Assembly (NCBI GenBank): GCA_031262335.1
Contig: JAISHX010000094.1
Location: forward strand, 1-8,037
Source of the DNA: Clostridiales bacterium
Lineage (GTDB): Bacteria; Bacillota; Clostridia; Lachnospirales; WRAX01
Reading direction: 5' to 3'
Length of the DNA: 8,037 nucleotides
Shown piece after piece: positions 1 to 5,819 of this stretch. The translations under genes and the position numbers were made by a program. Each line of letters opens with the position of its first letter. Positions within the stretch are counted from its first letter, which is position 1. The notes beneath the pieces were generated by a model that searched no databases, was not told the DNA's origin, and saw nothing but the letters and a program-made list of their open reading frames with translations.

Positions 1-2
1 GA

Positions 3-713
3 ATATTAGGTTATACGCGCCGTGCGGCAGATGATTATAAAATGATTGAAAGCAACGATAAAATTGCTGTCGGCATATCCGGCGGAAAAGACAGTCTTAC
101 GTTGCTTTATTCACTTGCAAATCTCAGGCGGTTTTATCCGCATCAGTTTGAGATTGAGGCAATAACGGTTGATTTAGGTTTTGGAGGATTCAACAGCGAT
201 AATATTAAAAATCTTTGCTCACAACTAAACGTAAATTACACGGTTATTCATTCAAGTATTGCGGAAATTGTATTTGATATACAAAAGGCAAAAAACCCTT
301 GTTCTCTTTGTGCCAACCTAAGACGAGGAGCATTCAATACAGCGGCTGTTTCTCTTGGCTGTAACAAAGCGGCATACGCACACCATCTTGACGACGTTAT
401 TGAAACAGCAATGCTCTCACTGATATATGAAGGACGTTTTCATTGTTTCTCGCCAGTTACTCACCTTGACGAATCAGGCATTACACTTATTCGTCCTTTA
501 ATATATTTGGAAGAATGTAATATTTTCGGCTTTAAAAACTTGCAAAATCTTCCCGTAGAAAAAAATCCGTGTCCCGCTGACGGACATACGCGCCGCGAAT
601 ACGTAAAAAATCTGATAAAACAACTTGAAAACGAAAATAACGGATTTAAACGTCGACTGTTTCGTGCAATAGTAAACGGCTTGCCAAACTGGACTAAAAT
701 TACAGTCAGTTAA
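3..713 (+). CDS. ttcA: TtcA-like tRNA 2-thiocytidine synthetase (5' truncated)
   Basis: An ATP-dependent tRNA thiolase of the TtcA/TilS PP-loop family, expected to convert cytidine 32 of certain tRNAs to 2-thiocytidine in the cytoplasm. An ATG lies at 42, but the frame is open to the window edge and the preceding residues (ILGYTRRAADDYK) match the conserved helix before the PP-loop in TtcA proteins, so the real start is probably outside the window. Numbering from the ATG at 42, the ATP-binding PP-loop SGGKDS is at 13-18, a CSLC motif at 87-90, HHLDD at 114-118, and a third cysteine at 177 in CPADGHTRR. TtcA is known to bind a [4Fe-4S] cluster through three cysteines, and C87, C90 and C177 fit this. 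The second CxxC of the enterobacterial protein is CPAD here, as I recall for Firmicute members. The gene ends at a TAA just before a shared terminator and faces the rlmD operon. Family assignment is firm; the exact tRNA substrate is inferred. Confidence 0.9.
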   Translation: MLGYTRRAADDYKMIESNDKIAVGISGGKDSLTLLYSLANLRRFYPHQFEIEAITVDLGFGGFNSDNIKNLCSQLNVNYTVIHSSIAEIVFDIQKAKNPCSLCANLRRGAFNTAAVSLGCNKAAYAHHLDDVIETAMLSLIYEGRFHCFSPVTHLDESGITLIRPLIYLEECNIFGFKNLQNLPVEKNPCPADGHTRREYVKNLIKQLENENNGFKRRLFRAIVNGLPNWTKITVS

Positions 714-731
714 CCTGACTATATAGTTGTT

Positions 732-779
732 TAACTTAAAAAATCACTAAAGCAAAGCTTTTAGGGATTTTTTAAGTTA
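732..779. terminator. Bidirectional intrinsic terminator between convergent genes
   Basis: A perfect 14-base inverted repeat (732-745 with 766-779) encloses a second stem (about 747-753 with 757-764, one bulged T) and an AAA loop. Each arm carries a run of six A or T, so the transcript has a U-rich 3' side whichever strand is read. Outside it, atatagt (721-727) can pair with actatat (783-789), extending the structure. It lies between two convergent stop codons (711-713 plus, 785-787 minus), the expected place for a terminator serving both ttcA and the rlmD operon. Confidence 0.85.
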
Positions 780-784
780 GCTCA

Positions 785-1942
785 CTATATAAAAATTGCC
801 GCTGTTTCTACTTCTGCCGTTTGCGGAAACATATCAAAAGCTTTTATTCTCTGCAAGTAAAAGCCGCCTTCCGACAAAATTTTTGCGTCACGCGCAAAGG
901 TCGCAGGGTCGCATGAAACATACACAAGACGGCGTACATTCTTTTTATTATCAATCAGAGATTTTAAAAGCTTTTTTCCGCAGCCGCTTCTTGGCGGGTC
1001 AACAACAACTACTGACGCTTCTTTTGCTATTTCCTTGAAAATATTTTCAGAATATCCGTTTATGAAAGAGGCGTTTTGTACTTGATTAAGTGCTGCGTTT
1101 ATTTTTGCGTCACGAACTGCTTTCTCATTTATTTCAATCCCAATAATTTTTTTTGGTGATGCTTTTTTTGAGAAATATAAACCGATTGAGCCTGTTCCGC
1201 AATAGGCATCTACGACAGTTTCATTATCGGGAGCGGCAAATTCAAGAGCAGTCTTGTACAACTGTTCCGCCTGAACAGTATTTACCTGAAAAAAGGAATC
1301 CGCCGAAACACGAAAATTAACATCGCTTAGTTTTTCATAAATAAAGTCGGTTTTGCCTAAAATTTGCGGATTTGTGAGAATCTCGCCGGTATTGAAACCA
1401 ACTCGGAATAAAATTTCCTGAGGTAAATTCTCAATTTTCTTTGCCTCTTTAATAACAGTCTTATTCATTTCATGCGTGATAATACAATCTGAAATATCGG
1501 TGACTTCATGAGAATTATGCGCAAAAAAACCTATTTTGCCGTCATTGGCGTGGAATCTCGCCTTGTTGCGGTAACGAAACGGAACTTCCATGCCGATTAT
1601 TTCTTCTGCTTGCGTTTCAAGGCTTCCAATACGTTTAAGAGCATCGTTAACGACACAAAGCTTATGCTCAAGTTGTTTTTCATACTTTAGGCACATAAGA
1701 ACACAGCCGCCGCAATTTTGTGCTTTGCAACTGCGTTTGATTCTGTGCGGCGATTCGGAAATGATTTCTTGTGTTGTTGCTTCGGCGTGATTGCGGCAAA
1801 TTTTTGTAATACGCGCCTTTACAGTTTCTCCAGTAAGCGCGTTTTCAACAAATACGACAAATCCGTTAACACGCCCTACCCCACTTCCGTTACTTGAAAG
1901 TCCTGATATTTCTAATTTTATTTCTTCTCCGACATTAAACAT
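785..1942 (-). CDS. rlmD: 23S rRNA (uracil-C5)-methyltransferase, RlmD/RumA family
   Basis: A SAM-dependent RNA methyltransferase expected to make 5-methyluridine in 23S rRNA (U1939 in E. coli; Firmicute relatives of the RlmCD type may also act at U747). The 385-aa protein starts with a TRAM RNA-binding domain (about 1-60), followed by [4Fe-4S] ligand cysteines C72, C77 and C80 with the fourth at C153. The SAM-binding motif VVDAYCGTGSIGL is at 243-255 and DPPRSG at 315-320. The catalytic nucleophile is C344 in SCDPATFARD, and E379 in FPQTAEVET is the likely general base. It is somewhat shorter than the usual 430-460 aa, but no core motif is missing. The ATG at 1942 overlaps the TAA of the preceding gene (ATGTTTAA) and has a GAGG seven bases upstream. 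It is the last gene of the ytvI-DUF3006-rlmD operon and reads into the bidirectional terminator. Family is firm; choice between RlmD and RlmCD specificity is open. Confidence 0.92.
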   Translation of the reverse strand: MFNVGEEIKLEISGLSSNGSGVGRVNGFVVFVENALTGETVKARITKICRNHAEATTQEIISESPHRIKRSCKAQNCGGCVLMCLKYEKQLEHKLCVVNDALKRIGSLETQAEEIIGMEVPFRYRNKARFHANDGKIGFFAHNSHEVTDISDCIITHEMNKTVIKEAKKIENLPQEILFRVGFNTGEILTNPQILGKTDFIYEKLSDVNFRVSADSFFQVNTVQAEQLYKTALEFAAPDNETVVDAYCGTGSIGLYFSKKASPKKIIGIEINEKAVRDAKINAALNQVQNASFINGYSENIFKEIAKEASVVVVDPPRSGCGKKLLKSLIDNKKNVRRLVYVSCDPATFARDAKILSEGGFYLQRIKAFDMFPQTAEVETAAIFI

Positions 1943-2159
1943 TAGATTGCCTCAGTTTATTAAATTTTTGCGTTATTCTTTCTTTATTAGCTTTTTGAGC
2001 AGAAAGATTCGGCACAAAATTTTCGTCAAATACCATTCCTTCTTTTGGCTCAACCGTAAATTTATTTAACTCAACATTAACGATTCCGTGCGGTGTTTCG
2101 CAAATCGCATATTCTCCTTCAATTCTATCGACAATATAAGTTAATGTACTATCATTCAC
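1935..2159 (-). CDS. DUF3006 family small protein
   Basis: A 74-aa cytoplasmic protein without signal peptide or membrane segment. The N-terminal YIVDRIEGEYAICE followed by a short beta-rich stretch and the segment PKEGMVF is the pattern of DUF3006 (Pfam PF11213). The C-terminal third (about 50-74) is basic and likely helical. The family's function is unknown; the compact beta fold is an inference from the alternating pattern. The start is GTG at 2157-2159, which overlaps the TGA of the upstream permease gene (GTGAATGA), with a modest AAAGGGAAA as SD. No ATG is available in this frame near the start. The gene in turn overlaps rlmD by eight bases, so its translation is probably coupled to both neighbours. 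Confidence 0.85.
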   Translation of the reverse strand: MNDSTLTYIVDRIEGEYAICETPHGIVNVELNKFTVEPKEGMVFDENFVPNLSAQKANKERITQKFNKLRQSNV

Positions 2160-3234
2160 CGGAATTTTCCCTTTCTGCCGTCAGAATTATTTTTGCACAT
2201 ATAACAACAAATGGTCCTATTATAAATCCTAAAAACCCAAATGCTTTTACTCCCACAAAAATACTCATCAACGTTAAAATCGGATAAAGACCAATTTGAG
2301 CACTTAAAACTTTAGGCTCCAAAAATTGTCTTGTAAGAAAAATTGCCCCGTATATAATAAGCAGTGCTATACCAAACCGATAATTATTCATTAAAAAGCT
2401 ATATGCCGCCCAAGGCCACAATATAGCTCCGCTCCCAAAAATGGGGAGAGCGTCAAAAACAGCTATTAAAATTCCTACGAATAATGAATACGGGTACCGT
2501 ATAATAGTAAGTCCAAGCACACAAATAGAGCCTGTTACACTCATTATTATAAGCTGAGCTTTTATATATCCTCCGACAGCCGTAAAAACTCCTCCCCGTA
2601 TGCCTTTTGCGTTTTTGCGAATCCATTGAGGAATATATTTATTTGCTTTTTCTTTTATCATCGGCATATCTTTTGTAAAAAAGAATGCAGATATAATACA
2701 TAAAATGACTACAACAAGCACGTTAGGCAACGCTTTTACTATTGAAATTCCGCCCTGCCCCATTCCGTTACCAACAAATTTTGCAGATGACGATGCTAAC
2801 GATGATAAAATGCCGCCGCTTGATTCAGCAAAAGCATCATAAATACTTTTTGGAATCAGTTCTTTAAGCACGGTAATTTTATCCTCGAATGAAGCGAACG
2901 TTTTTTCGATATTGGCAATATATTGCGGGACATTTGACGCAAAAGAAAACGCCTGTGCTATAATGTTATTGACTATTAAAATGCTTAAAACTATTATAAG
3001 TGTCATTAAAATTAAAATTAAAAAAATAGCGGCAATGCCCCTGTGAATTTTGAAACGCTCATTAAGCAACCGAACAAGCGGTTCTAAAATAAGCGAAACT
3101 ACAAATCCCGCAAAAAAAGGAGCAATATAACCAAAAAGAAAGTTAAAAAACACAAAAACCCCAAGTACGAAAGCAATCAGAAATAAAACTTTGTTTATCA
3201 TCAGTTTATACTTAAAATAAAATTCTCTAATCAA
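2152..3234 (-). CDS. ytvI: AI-2E/PerM family permease, YtvI-like sporulation membrane protein
   Basis: A 360-aa polytopic membrane protein of the AI-2E exporter/PerM superfamily (PF01594). The layout is two membrane segments at about 14-50, one at 67-92, a soluble loop at 95-165, a further segment at 169-187, and four or more between 226 and 350. Conserved family stretches include DALPIFGSG (261-269), RQFLEPKVLS (302-311), and GLYPILTLMSIFVGVKAFG from 315. The DALPIFGSGAILWPWA form resembles the sporulation protein YtvI (TIGR02872) rather than generic AI-2E exporters. The transported substrate is unknown. The start is TTG at 3232-3234, chosen because AGGGAG lies nine bases upstream; an in-frame ATG at residue 12 has no comparable site. 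It heads the operon with DUF3006 and rlmD. Its 5' side faces the prophage edge. Family assignment is firm; the sporulation role is inferred. Confidence 0.85.
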   Translation of the reverse strand: MIREFYFKYKLMINKVLFLIAFVLGVFVFFNFLFGYIAPFFAGFVVSLILEPLVRLLNERFKIHRGIAAIFLILILMTLIIVLSILIVNNIIAQAFSFASNVPQYIANIEKTFASFEDKITVLKELIPKSIYDAFAESSGGILSSLASSSAKFVGNGMGQGGISIVKALPNVLVVVILCIISAFFFTKDMPMIKEKANKYIPQWIRKNAKGIRGGVFTAVGGYIKAQLIIMSVTGSICVLGLTIIRYPYSLFVGILIAVFDALPIFGSGAILWPWAAYSFLMNNYRFGIALLIIYGAIFLTRQFLEPKVLSAQIGLYPILTLMSIFVGVKAFGFLGFIIGPFVVICAKIILTAERENSGE

Positions 3235-3243
3235 ACTTTTTTT

Positions 3244-3249
3244 CTCCCT
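3244..3249 (-). promoter_or_regulatory. Ribosome binding site fixing the TTG start of ytvI
   Basis: Minus-strand AGGGAG ends nine bases before the TTG at 3234. This supports TTG as the initiation codon rather than the ATG eleven codons downstream. Confidence 0.65.
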
Positions 3250-3267
3250 ATTTTGAGTTTGTCTGAC

Positions 3268-3294
3268 ATTATAGTTTCGTAGTCCTGCGTCTAC
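3268..3294 (-). promoter_or_regulatory. Possible ytvI operon promoter with adjacent dyad
   Basis: A perfect TATAAT hexamer lies on the minus strand at 3268-3273, 33 bases before the ytvI start. No good -35 hexamer is present at 16 to 18 bases (the sequence there is AAGTAG-like), so it would be weak, activated, or read by another sigma factor. Directly upstream, 3279-3294 is an imperfect dyad (GTAG then CTAC with an inner C/G pair), which could be an operator or chance. On the plus strand the dyad is followed by six T. Confidence 0.35.
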
Positions 3295-3345
3295 TTTTTT
3301 AGGGGTGTGCCATGCTAAGCAGCTGGTTATTATTTGAACAAATGC

Positions 3346-4479
3346 TTATTTTTTTTCTTGAAATTTTTCAGCTACATTTATTATAAACTCTTCAAGAAAC
3401 TCTAATTTTTTATAATTATTCAGCCAATAATCTGGTGAGTTTATTACGCCTTCATTTTTTAAAATATCAATTGCCTGTTCTATAGTTATTTCCATCCCCC
3501 CCTTTTTTGCTTCTTCAAGCATTTTAATTATATTTTCCCCGTAACCTATTCCCGGAACTGCCCATTTACCATCCAAGTCTTCCCAACAAGGAGCACTTCC
3601 GCGCTTAACAAGCGCAAATCTCGGGTCAACAAGTTTTTTGCAAACAGGTTCTTTGTTTGCATAAGCTTTTAAGTGCTGAATTTGTGCCCTAACCCCATCG
3701 CGTACAGAGCCAAACCAAAGACCGTGAACATGTCCTGTTGCACCAAGTCCGCAAAAATTATTTTGCGCAGGTAAAACATCCCCGCCAAACTCAAAAAATC
3801 CTGTTTCGTGCAAACTTTGACAAAAAGCCAAATCTCCTCGTATTCCTTCAGTTTTACCTTCTTGAATAAAAGTTGAAGCTATTTCTTCCGCCGAAACGCT
3901 TATTTTTGGACTTCTATTTTTTTTTATTAAAAATTTTGCAAGAGCCATAGCCGAAACTATTGCATCTCCTGCTATTTTAGTTTTTTTTTGATTGAAATAG
4001 TTACTTACAGAATTAACAAAATCATTCCATGTAATACCCCATTCACCGTGTCTAAGCTCATACGGGCAGTCTTTTCCGCTCCAGTAATGGTGTTGGACAA
4101 CTTTGCTGACATCCAAATTATGTTTAGAAATTAAATCCGCAACAAGTTGCGCCGCATTATCACATCCTGTTGCAAAAGCATCTTTATCGTTTACGCAAAT
4201 TTCAACTCCAATAGAACTTTCGTTACCTTCTGTGTTGCCTGTATGCCAGCACATTCTCAAATCATCAAAACTTTGCCAAATTTCTTTATCATCAACAGTA
4301 TAATGCCAGCTTGTTTCTGTTCCGTTGGAGCCGCCATAAAGGTATTCTGCATGAGCTTTTGCGTTTGCTGTTGCTTCGTAGTTTCCGGTATTATGAATAG
4401 TAACAAAAAGAACTTTTTCCATATTTTTGTTTGGATTGTTACTAAGTCCATCCGGCACCGGCATTTGAGAAATAGTCAT
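3346..4479 (-). CDS. Phage endolysin: amidase plus glucosaminidase
   Basis: A 377-aa peptidoglycan hydrolase with two catalytic domains. Residues about 1-163 are an N-acetylmuramoyl-L-alanine amidase of the Amidase_2 type (PF01510), with zinc ligands H29 (VTIHNTG), H130 and C138 (QHHYWSGKDCP), lysine K136 and tyrosine Y60 in the places expected from T7 lysozyme. Residues about 195-325 are a glucosaminidase domain (PF01832), with catalytic E225 in SLHETGFF followed by QNNFCGLGATG. The last 45 residues, including SPDYW at 348-352, form a predicted helical tail that I recall from other Firmicute endolysins and that may bind the wall or mediate assembly. There is no signal peptide, so release needs the holin. 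ATG at 4479 overlaps the holin TGA (ATGA), with an AAGGAGGG site upstream. The linker holds two nine-A runs in the message. Function is secure; the tail's role is not. Confidence 0.93.
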   Translation of the reverse strand: MTISQMPVPDGLSNNPNKNMEKVLFVTIHNTGNYEATANAKAHAEYLYGGSNGTETSWHYTVDDKEIWQSFDDLRMCWHTGNTEGNESSIGVEICVNDKDAFATGCDNAAQLVADLISKHNLDVSKVVQHHYWSGKDCPYELRHGEWGITWNDFVNSVSNYFNQKKTKIAGDAIVSAMALAKFLIKKNRSPKISVSAEEIASTFIQEGKTEGIRGDLAFCQSLHETGFFEFGGDVLPAQNNFCGLGATGHVHGLWFGSVRDGVRAQIQHLKAYANKEPVCKKLVDPRFALVKRGSAPCWEDLDGKWAVPGIGYGENIIKMLEEAKKGGMEITIEQAIDILKNEGVINSPDYWLNNYKKLEFLEEFIINVAEKFQEKK

Positions 4480-4898
4480 TTTGCACCCTCCTTGTCAGTA
4501 TTCTCTTTTAATTGACTTAAAACGCTTTTAATCTTTTGAGGGAAAGGTACGCCCAAATCAGATATGTTTTCTAAAACAGAAAGACCCTCTGCCGAAACAT
4601 AGAAAAATACAGCCGCGACCCTTACGACAGAACCTTGCCCAAGAACATATACATCAAGGGCATTTGCTATCCCTATAATTATAAATATTAAAATTTTTTT
4701 AGTTAGACCCCAAAAAGCTATCTCACTTGAAAGATTTTTTTGCCTAACACCTTTAAGTAAACCTGTCATATAATCTGTTGCAATAAATATAAGCAATAAA
4801 TATAAAAATCCGTCAAATCCTCCTACAAATGCACCCAAAACAGCACCTGTTGCCGCCGCCGCCGTTTGAATTACTGAGGCTAAATTCATTTGCTCCAT
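4476..4898 (-). CDS. Phage holin, phage_holin_4 (PF05105/TIGR01593) family
   Basis: A 140-aa small membrane protein that should form the lesions letting the endolysin reach the wall. Hydrophobic segments lie at about 13-27, 30-48, 68-85 and 91-108, followed by a charged C-terminus ending in KEGAK. DYMTGLLKG at 42-50 and SAEGLSVLENISDLGVPFP at 102-120 are characteristic of the Cph1/TcdE-like holin family. ATG at 4898 has AAGGAG seven bases upstream (4907-4912). The next Met is codon 4, giving a possible two-start arrangement. It overlaps the endolysin by four bases, so the two lysis proteins should be made together, driven by the promoter at 4962-4990. Confidence 0.93.
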   Translation of the reverse strand: MEQMNLASVIQTAAAATGAVLGAFVGGFDGFLYLLLIFIATDYMTGLLKGVRQKNLSSEIAFWGLTKKILIFIIIGIANALDVYVLGQGSVVRVAAVFFYVSAEGLSVLENISDLGVPFPQKIKSVLSQLKENTDKEGAK

Positions 4899-4903
4899 AA
4901 CTA

Positions 4904-4942
4904 TTACTCCTTAAACTTGAATGTTTTTTCATATCGCGTCAT
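4904..4942 (-). CDS. Possible 12-codon leader ORF before the holin
   Basis: An ATG ORF encoding MTRYEKTFKFKE, ending in TAA five bases before the holin ATG. AAGAAGGG lies about eight bases upstream of its ATG. Its last two codons (AAG GAG) are the holin's Shine-Dalgarno sequence, so ribosomes finishing this peptide would sit on the holin initiation region. The product is basic and too short to assign. It could act as a coupling or timing leader, or be chance; I have no homology evidence. Confidence 0.4.
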   Translation of the reverse strand: MTRYEKTFKFKE

Positions 4943-4961
4943 TTTTATAGCCCTTCTTAAT

Positions 4962-4990
4962 ACTATATACCTATATGAAATTTCTGTCAA
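4962..4990 (-). promoter_or_regulatory. Near-consensus sigma-A promoter for the lysis cassette
   Basis: On the minus strand, a perfect TTGACA (4985-4990) is separated by exactly 17 bases from TATAGT (4962-4967). Initiation is expected near 4955, just upstream of the 12-codon leader and the holin. It lies in the only larger gap of the phage block (4899-5022), supporting a dedicated lysis transcript. Confidence 0.75.
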
Positions 4991-5022
4991 GAATTTCCGA
5001 TGAGGTCTGTTATAAGAATCCT

Positions 5023-5757
5023 CTACCATAGTGCCATAAAAAATATTCCGACACGTTCTACTGTTGATGACGCAGTTATTTTAGGACTAATCGTTGTAGT
5101 TGCTGAATACTCCGACTCAAACAACGCAAATGATGTCCCGTTTTCACTATCAAAACCGCTTGCGGTTTTTGTCCCGACAGAACAGGCAATTTCATCATTA
5201 ACTCCTAACGCAACCCCCAATATCATAATTTTCGCGCCAATAGGTATTCCTGCACTTGCCGAAATACTTGTTGACACCGAAGCCCCTGTTGCTCGGCTTG
5301 ATTTTTCATAATTGCCTGTAGGCACACTAATGCCTGACATAACTTTCACATGCGTAATCCATGGTGTTGCCGCGGTTGCCGAACGCCGAACAACAATAAG
5401 CCGCCCTGCATCTCCGTCAATCGCTGTTCTTACTCCCCAATAAAAATATACACTGCTTGACCCTCCGGCATAATTTTGTTCAAATTCTTCCAAATACGGA
5501 CTACCGTTGTTTTTTCCTGCGTAAAAAGCGACAATCAAATCGCCGGCTTGAACGGTTTCCGGAATTTTAAAAACAACACGGCGCGTTGTTCCAAATATTG
5601 TAGCAAAACCTTCTCCTTCAAAAAAATCAGATTGCATTGTTTTCACAATATGCACATATGAAATTTTCACATATTTTCCTCCCACCATTGCATAGCTGGT
5701 GGAAGCCGAGGCGGTAGCTGCTGCTCCACTGGATTTTGTATATTTTACTTTTTGCAA
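5023..5757 (-). CDS. Phage protein of unknown function, probable tail appendage
   Basis: A 244-aa protein counted from TTG at 5757. The N-terminal 20 residues are Ser/Ala/Gly-rich (SSGAAATASAS), followed by beta-prone sequence with few charged patches and many Ala, Ser, Gly, Thr and Val residues, as in phage fibre or receptor-binding proteins. No catalytic motif, signal peptide or membrane segment is apparent, and I do not recognise a named family. It sits between the tail-hub gene and the lysis cassette, the usual place for adhesins and fibres. The start is uncertain. The TTG has no SD, whereas a strong GGAGGGGG (5803-5810) points to an in-frame ATC at 5794-5796, which would give 257 aa beginning (M)KQNVNYSIQTST. 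The frame is open up to the hub gene. Product role is an inference from position and composition. Confidence 0.75.
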   Translation of the reverse strand: MQKVKYTKSSGAAATASASTSYAMVGGKYVKISYVHIVKTMQSDFFEGEGFATIFGTTRRVVFKIPETVQAGDLIVAFYAGKNNGSPYLEEFEQNYAGGSSSVYFYWGVRTAIDGDAGRLIVVRRSATAATPWITHVKVMSGISVPTGNYEKSSRATGASVSTSISASAGIPIGAKIMILGVALGVNDEIACSVGTKTASGFDSENGTSFALFESEYSATTTISPKITASSTVERVGIFFMALW

Positions 5758-5802
5758 TGTCGAAGTCTGTATAGAATAATTAACATTCTGTTTGATAAAA
5801 GT

Positions 5803-5810
5803 CCCCCTCC
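5803..5810 (-). promoter_or_regulatory. Strong ribosome binding site without a standard start codon
   Basis: GGAGGGGG on the minus strand, nine bases (counted from GGAGG) before ATC at 5794-5796 in the frame of the 5023-5757 gene. ATGs at 5816-5818 and 5810-5812 are in another frame and run into a stop within 13 codons. Confidence 0.6.
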
Positions 5811-5819
5811 ATTCGCATA

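Larger units (their letters stand above)
3235..3345. other. Probable prophage-chromosome junction region
   Basis: This 111-base gap separates the phage endolysin stop (3346) from the chromosomal ytvI start (3234). The ytvI RBS and -10-like box lie in the left half, so the phage boundary most likely falls to the right of about 3295. No long direct repeat core can be defined because only one phage end is in the window. I see no convincing intrinsic terminator after the endolysin on the minus strand. A short ATTTG/CAAAT stem near 3331-3342 lacks a U tract. Confidence 0.45.

Noticed and set aside
796..1038. Plus-strand open frame of 80 codons inside rlmD
   Set aside because: It is antisense to a conserved enzyme whose catalytic motifs are all on the minus strand, and it lacks an initiation signal.
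3279..3300. Dyad followed by six T on the plus strand, resembling a terminator
   Set aside because: The stem is only about six pairs with a mismatch, and no plus-strand gene lies upstream of it. It is kept only as a possible operator or attachment element.
4147..4515. Plus-strand open frame of 122 codons across the holin/endolysin junction
   Set aside because: It is antisense to two well-supported genes, has no RBS, and its Cys/Phe/Ile-rich translation is typical of a shadow frame.
4904..4942. The leader peptide as a remnant of a transposase N-terminus (it resembles the usual start of IS3-type OrfA proteins)
   Set aside because: Twelve residues are too few, the ORF stops cleanly in the holin SD, and there are no other transposase or inverted-repeat traces nearby.
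5001..5025. GAGG/CCTC inverted repeat after the 5023 stop as a terminator
   Set aside because: The stem is four pairs with a long loop and has no U tract, so readthrough into the lysis genes is more likely.
5000..5311. Plus-strand open frame of 103 codons
   Set aside because: It lies antisense within the 5023-5757 phage gene, has no SD, and its composition mirrors the opposite-strand Ser/Ala codons.
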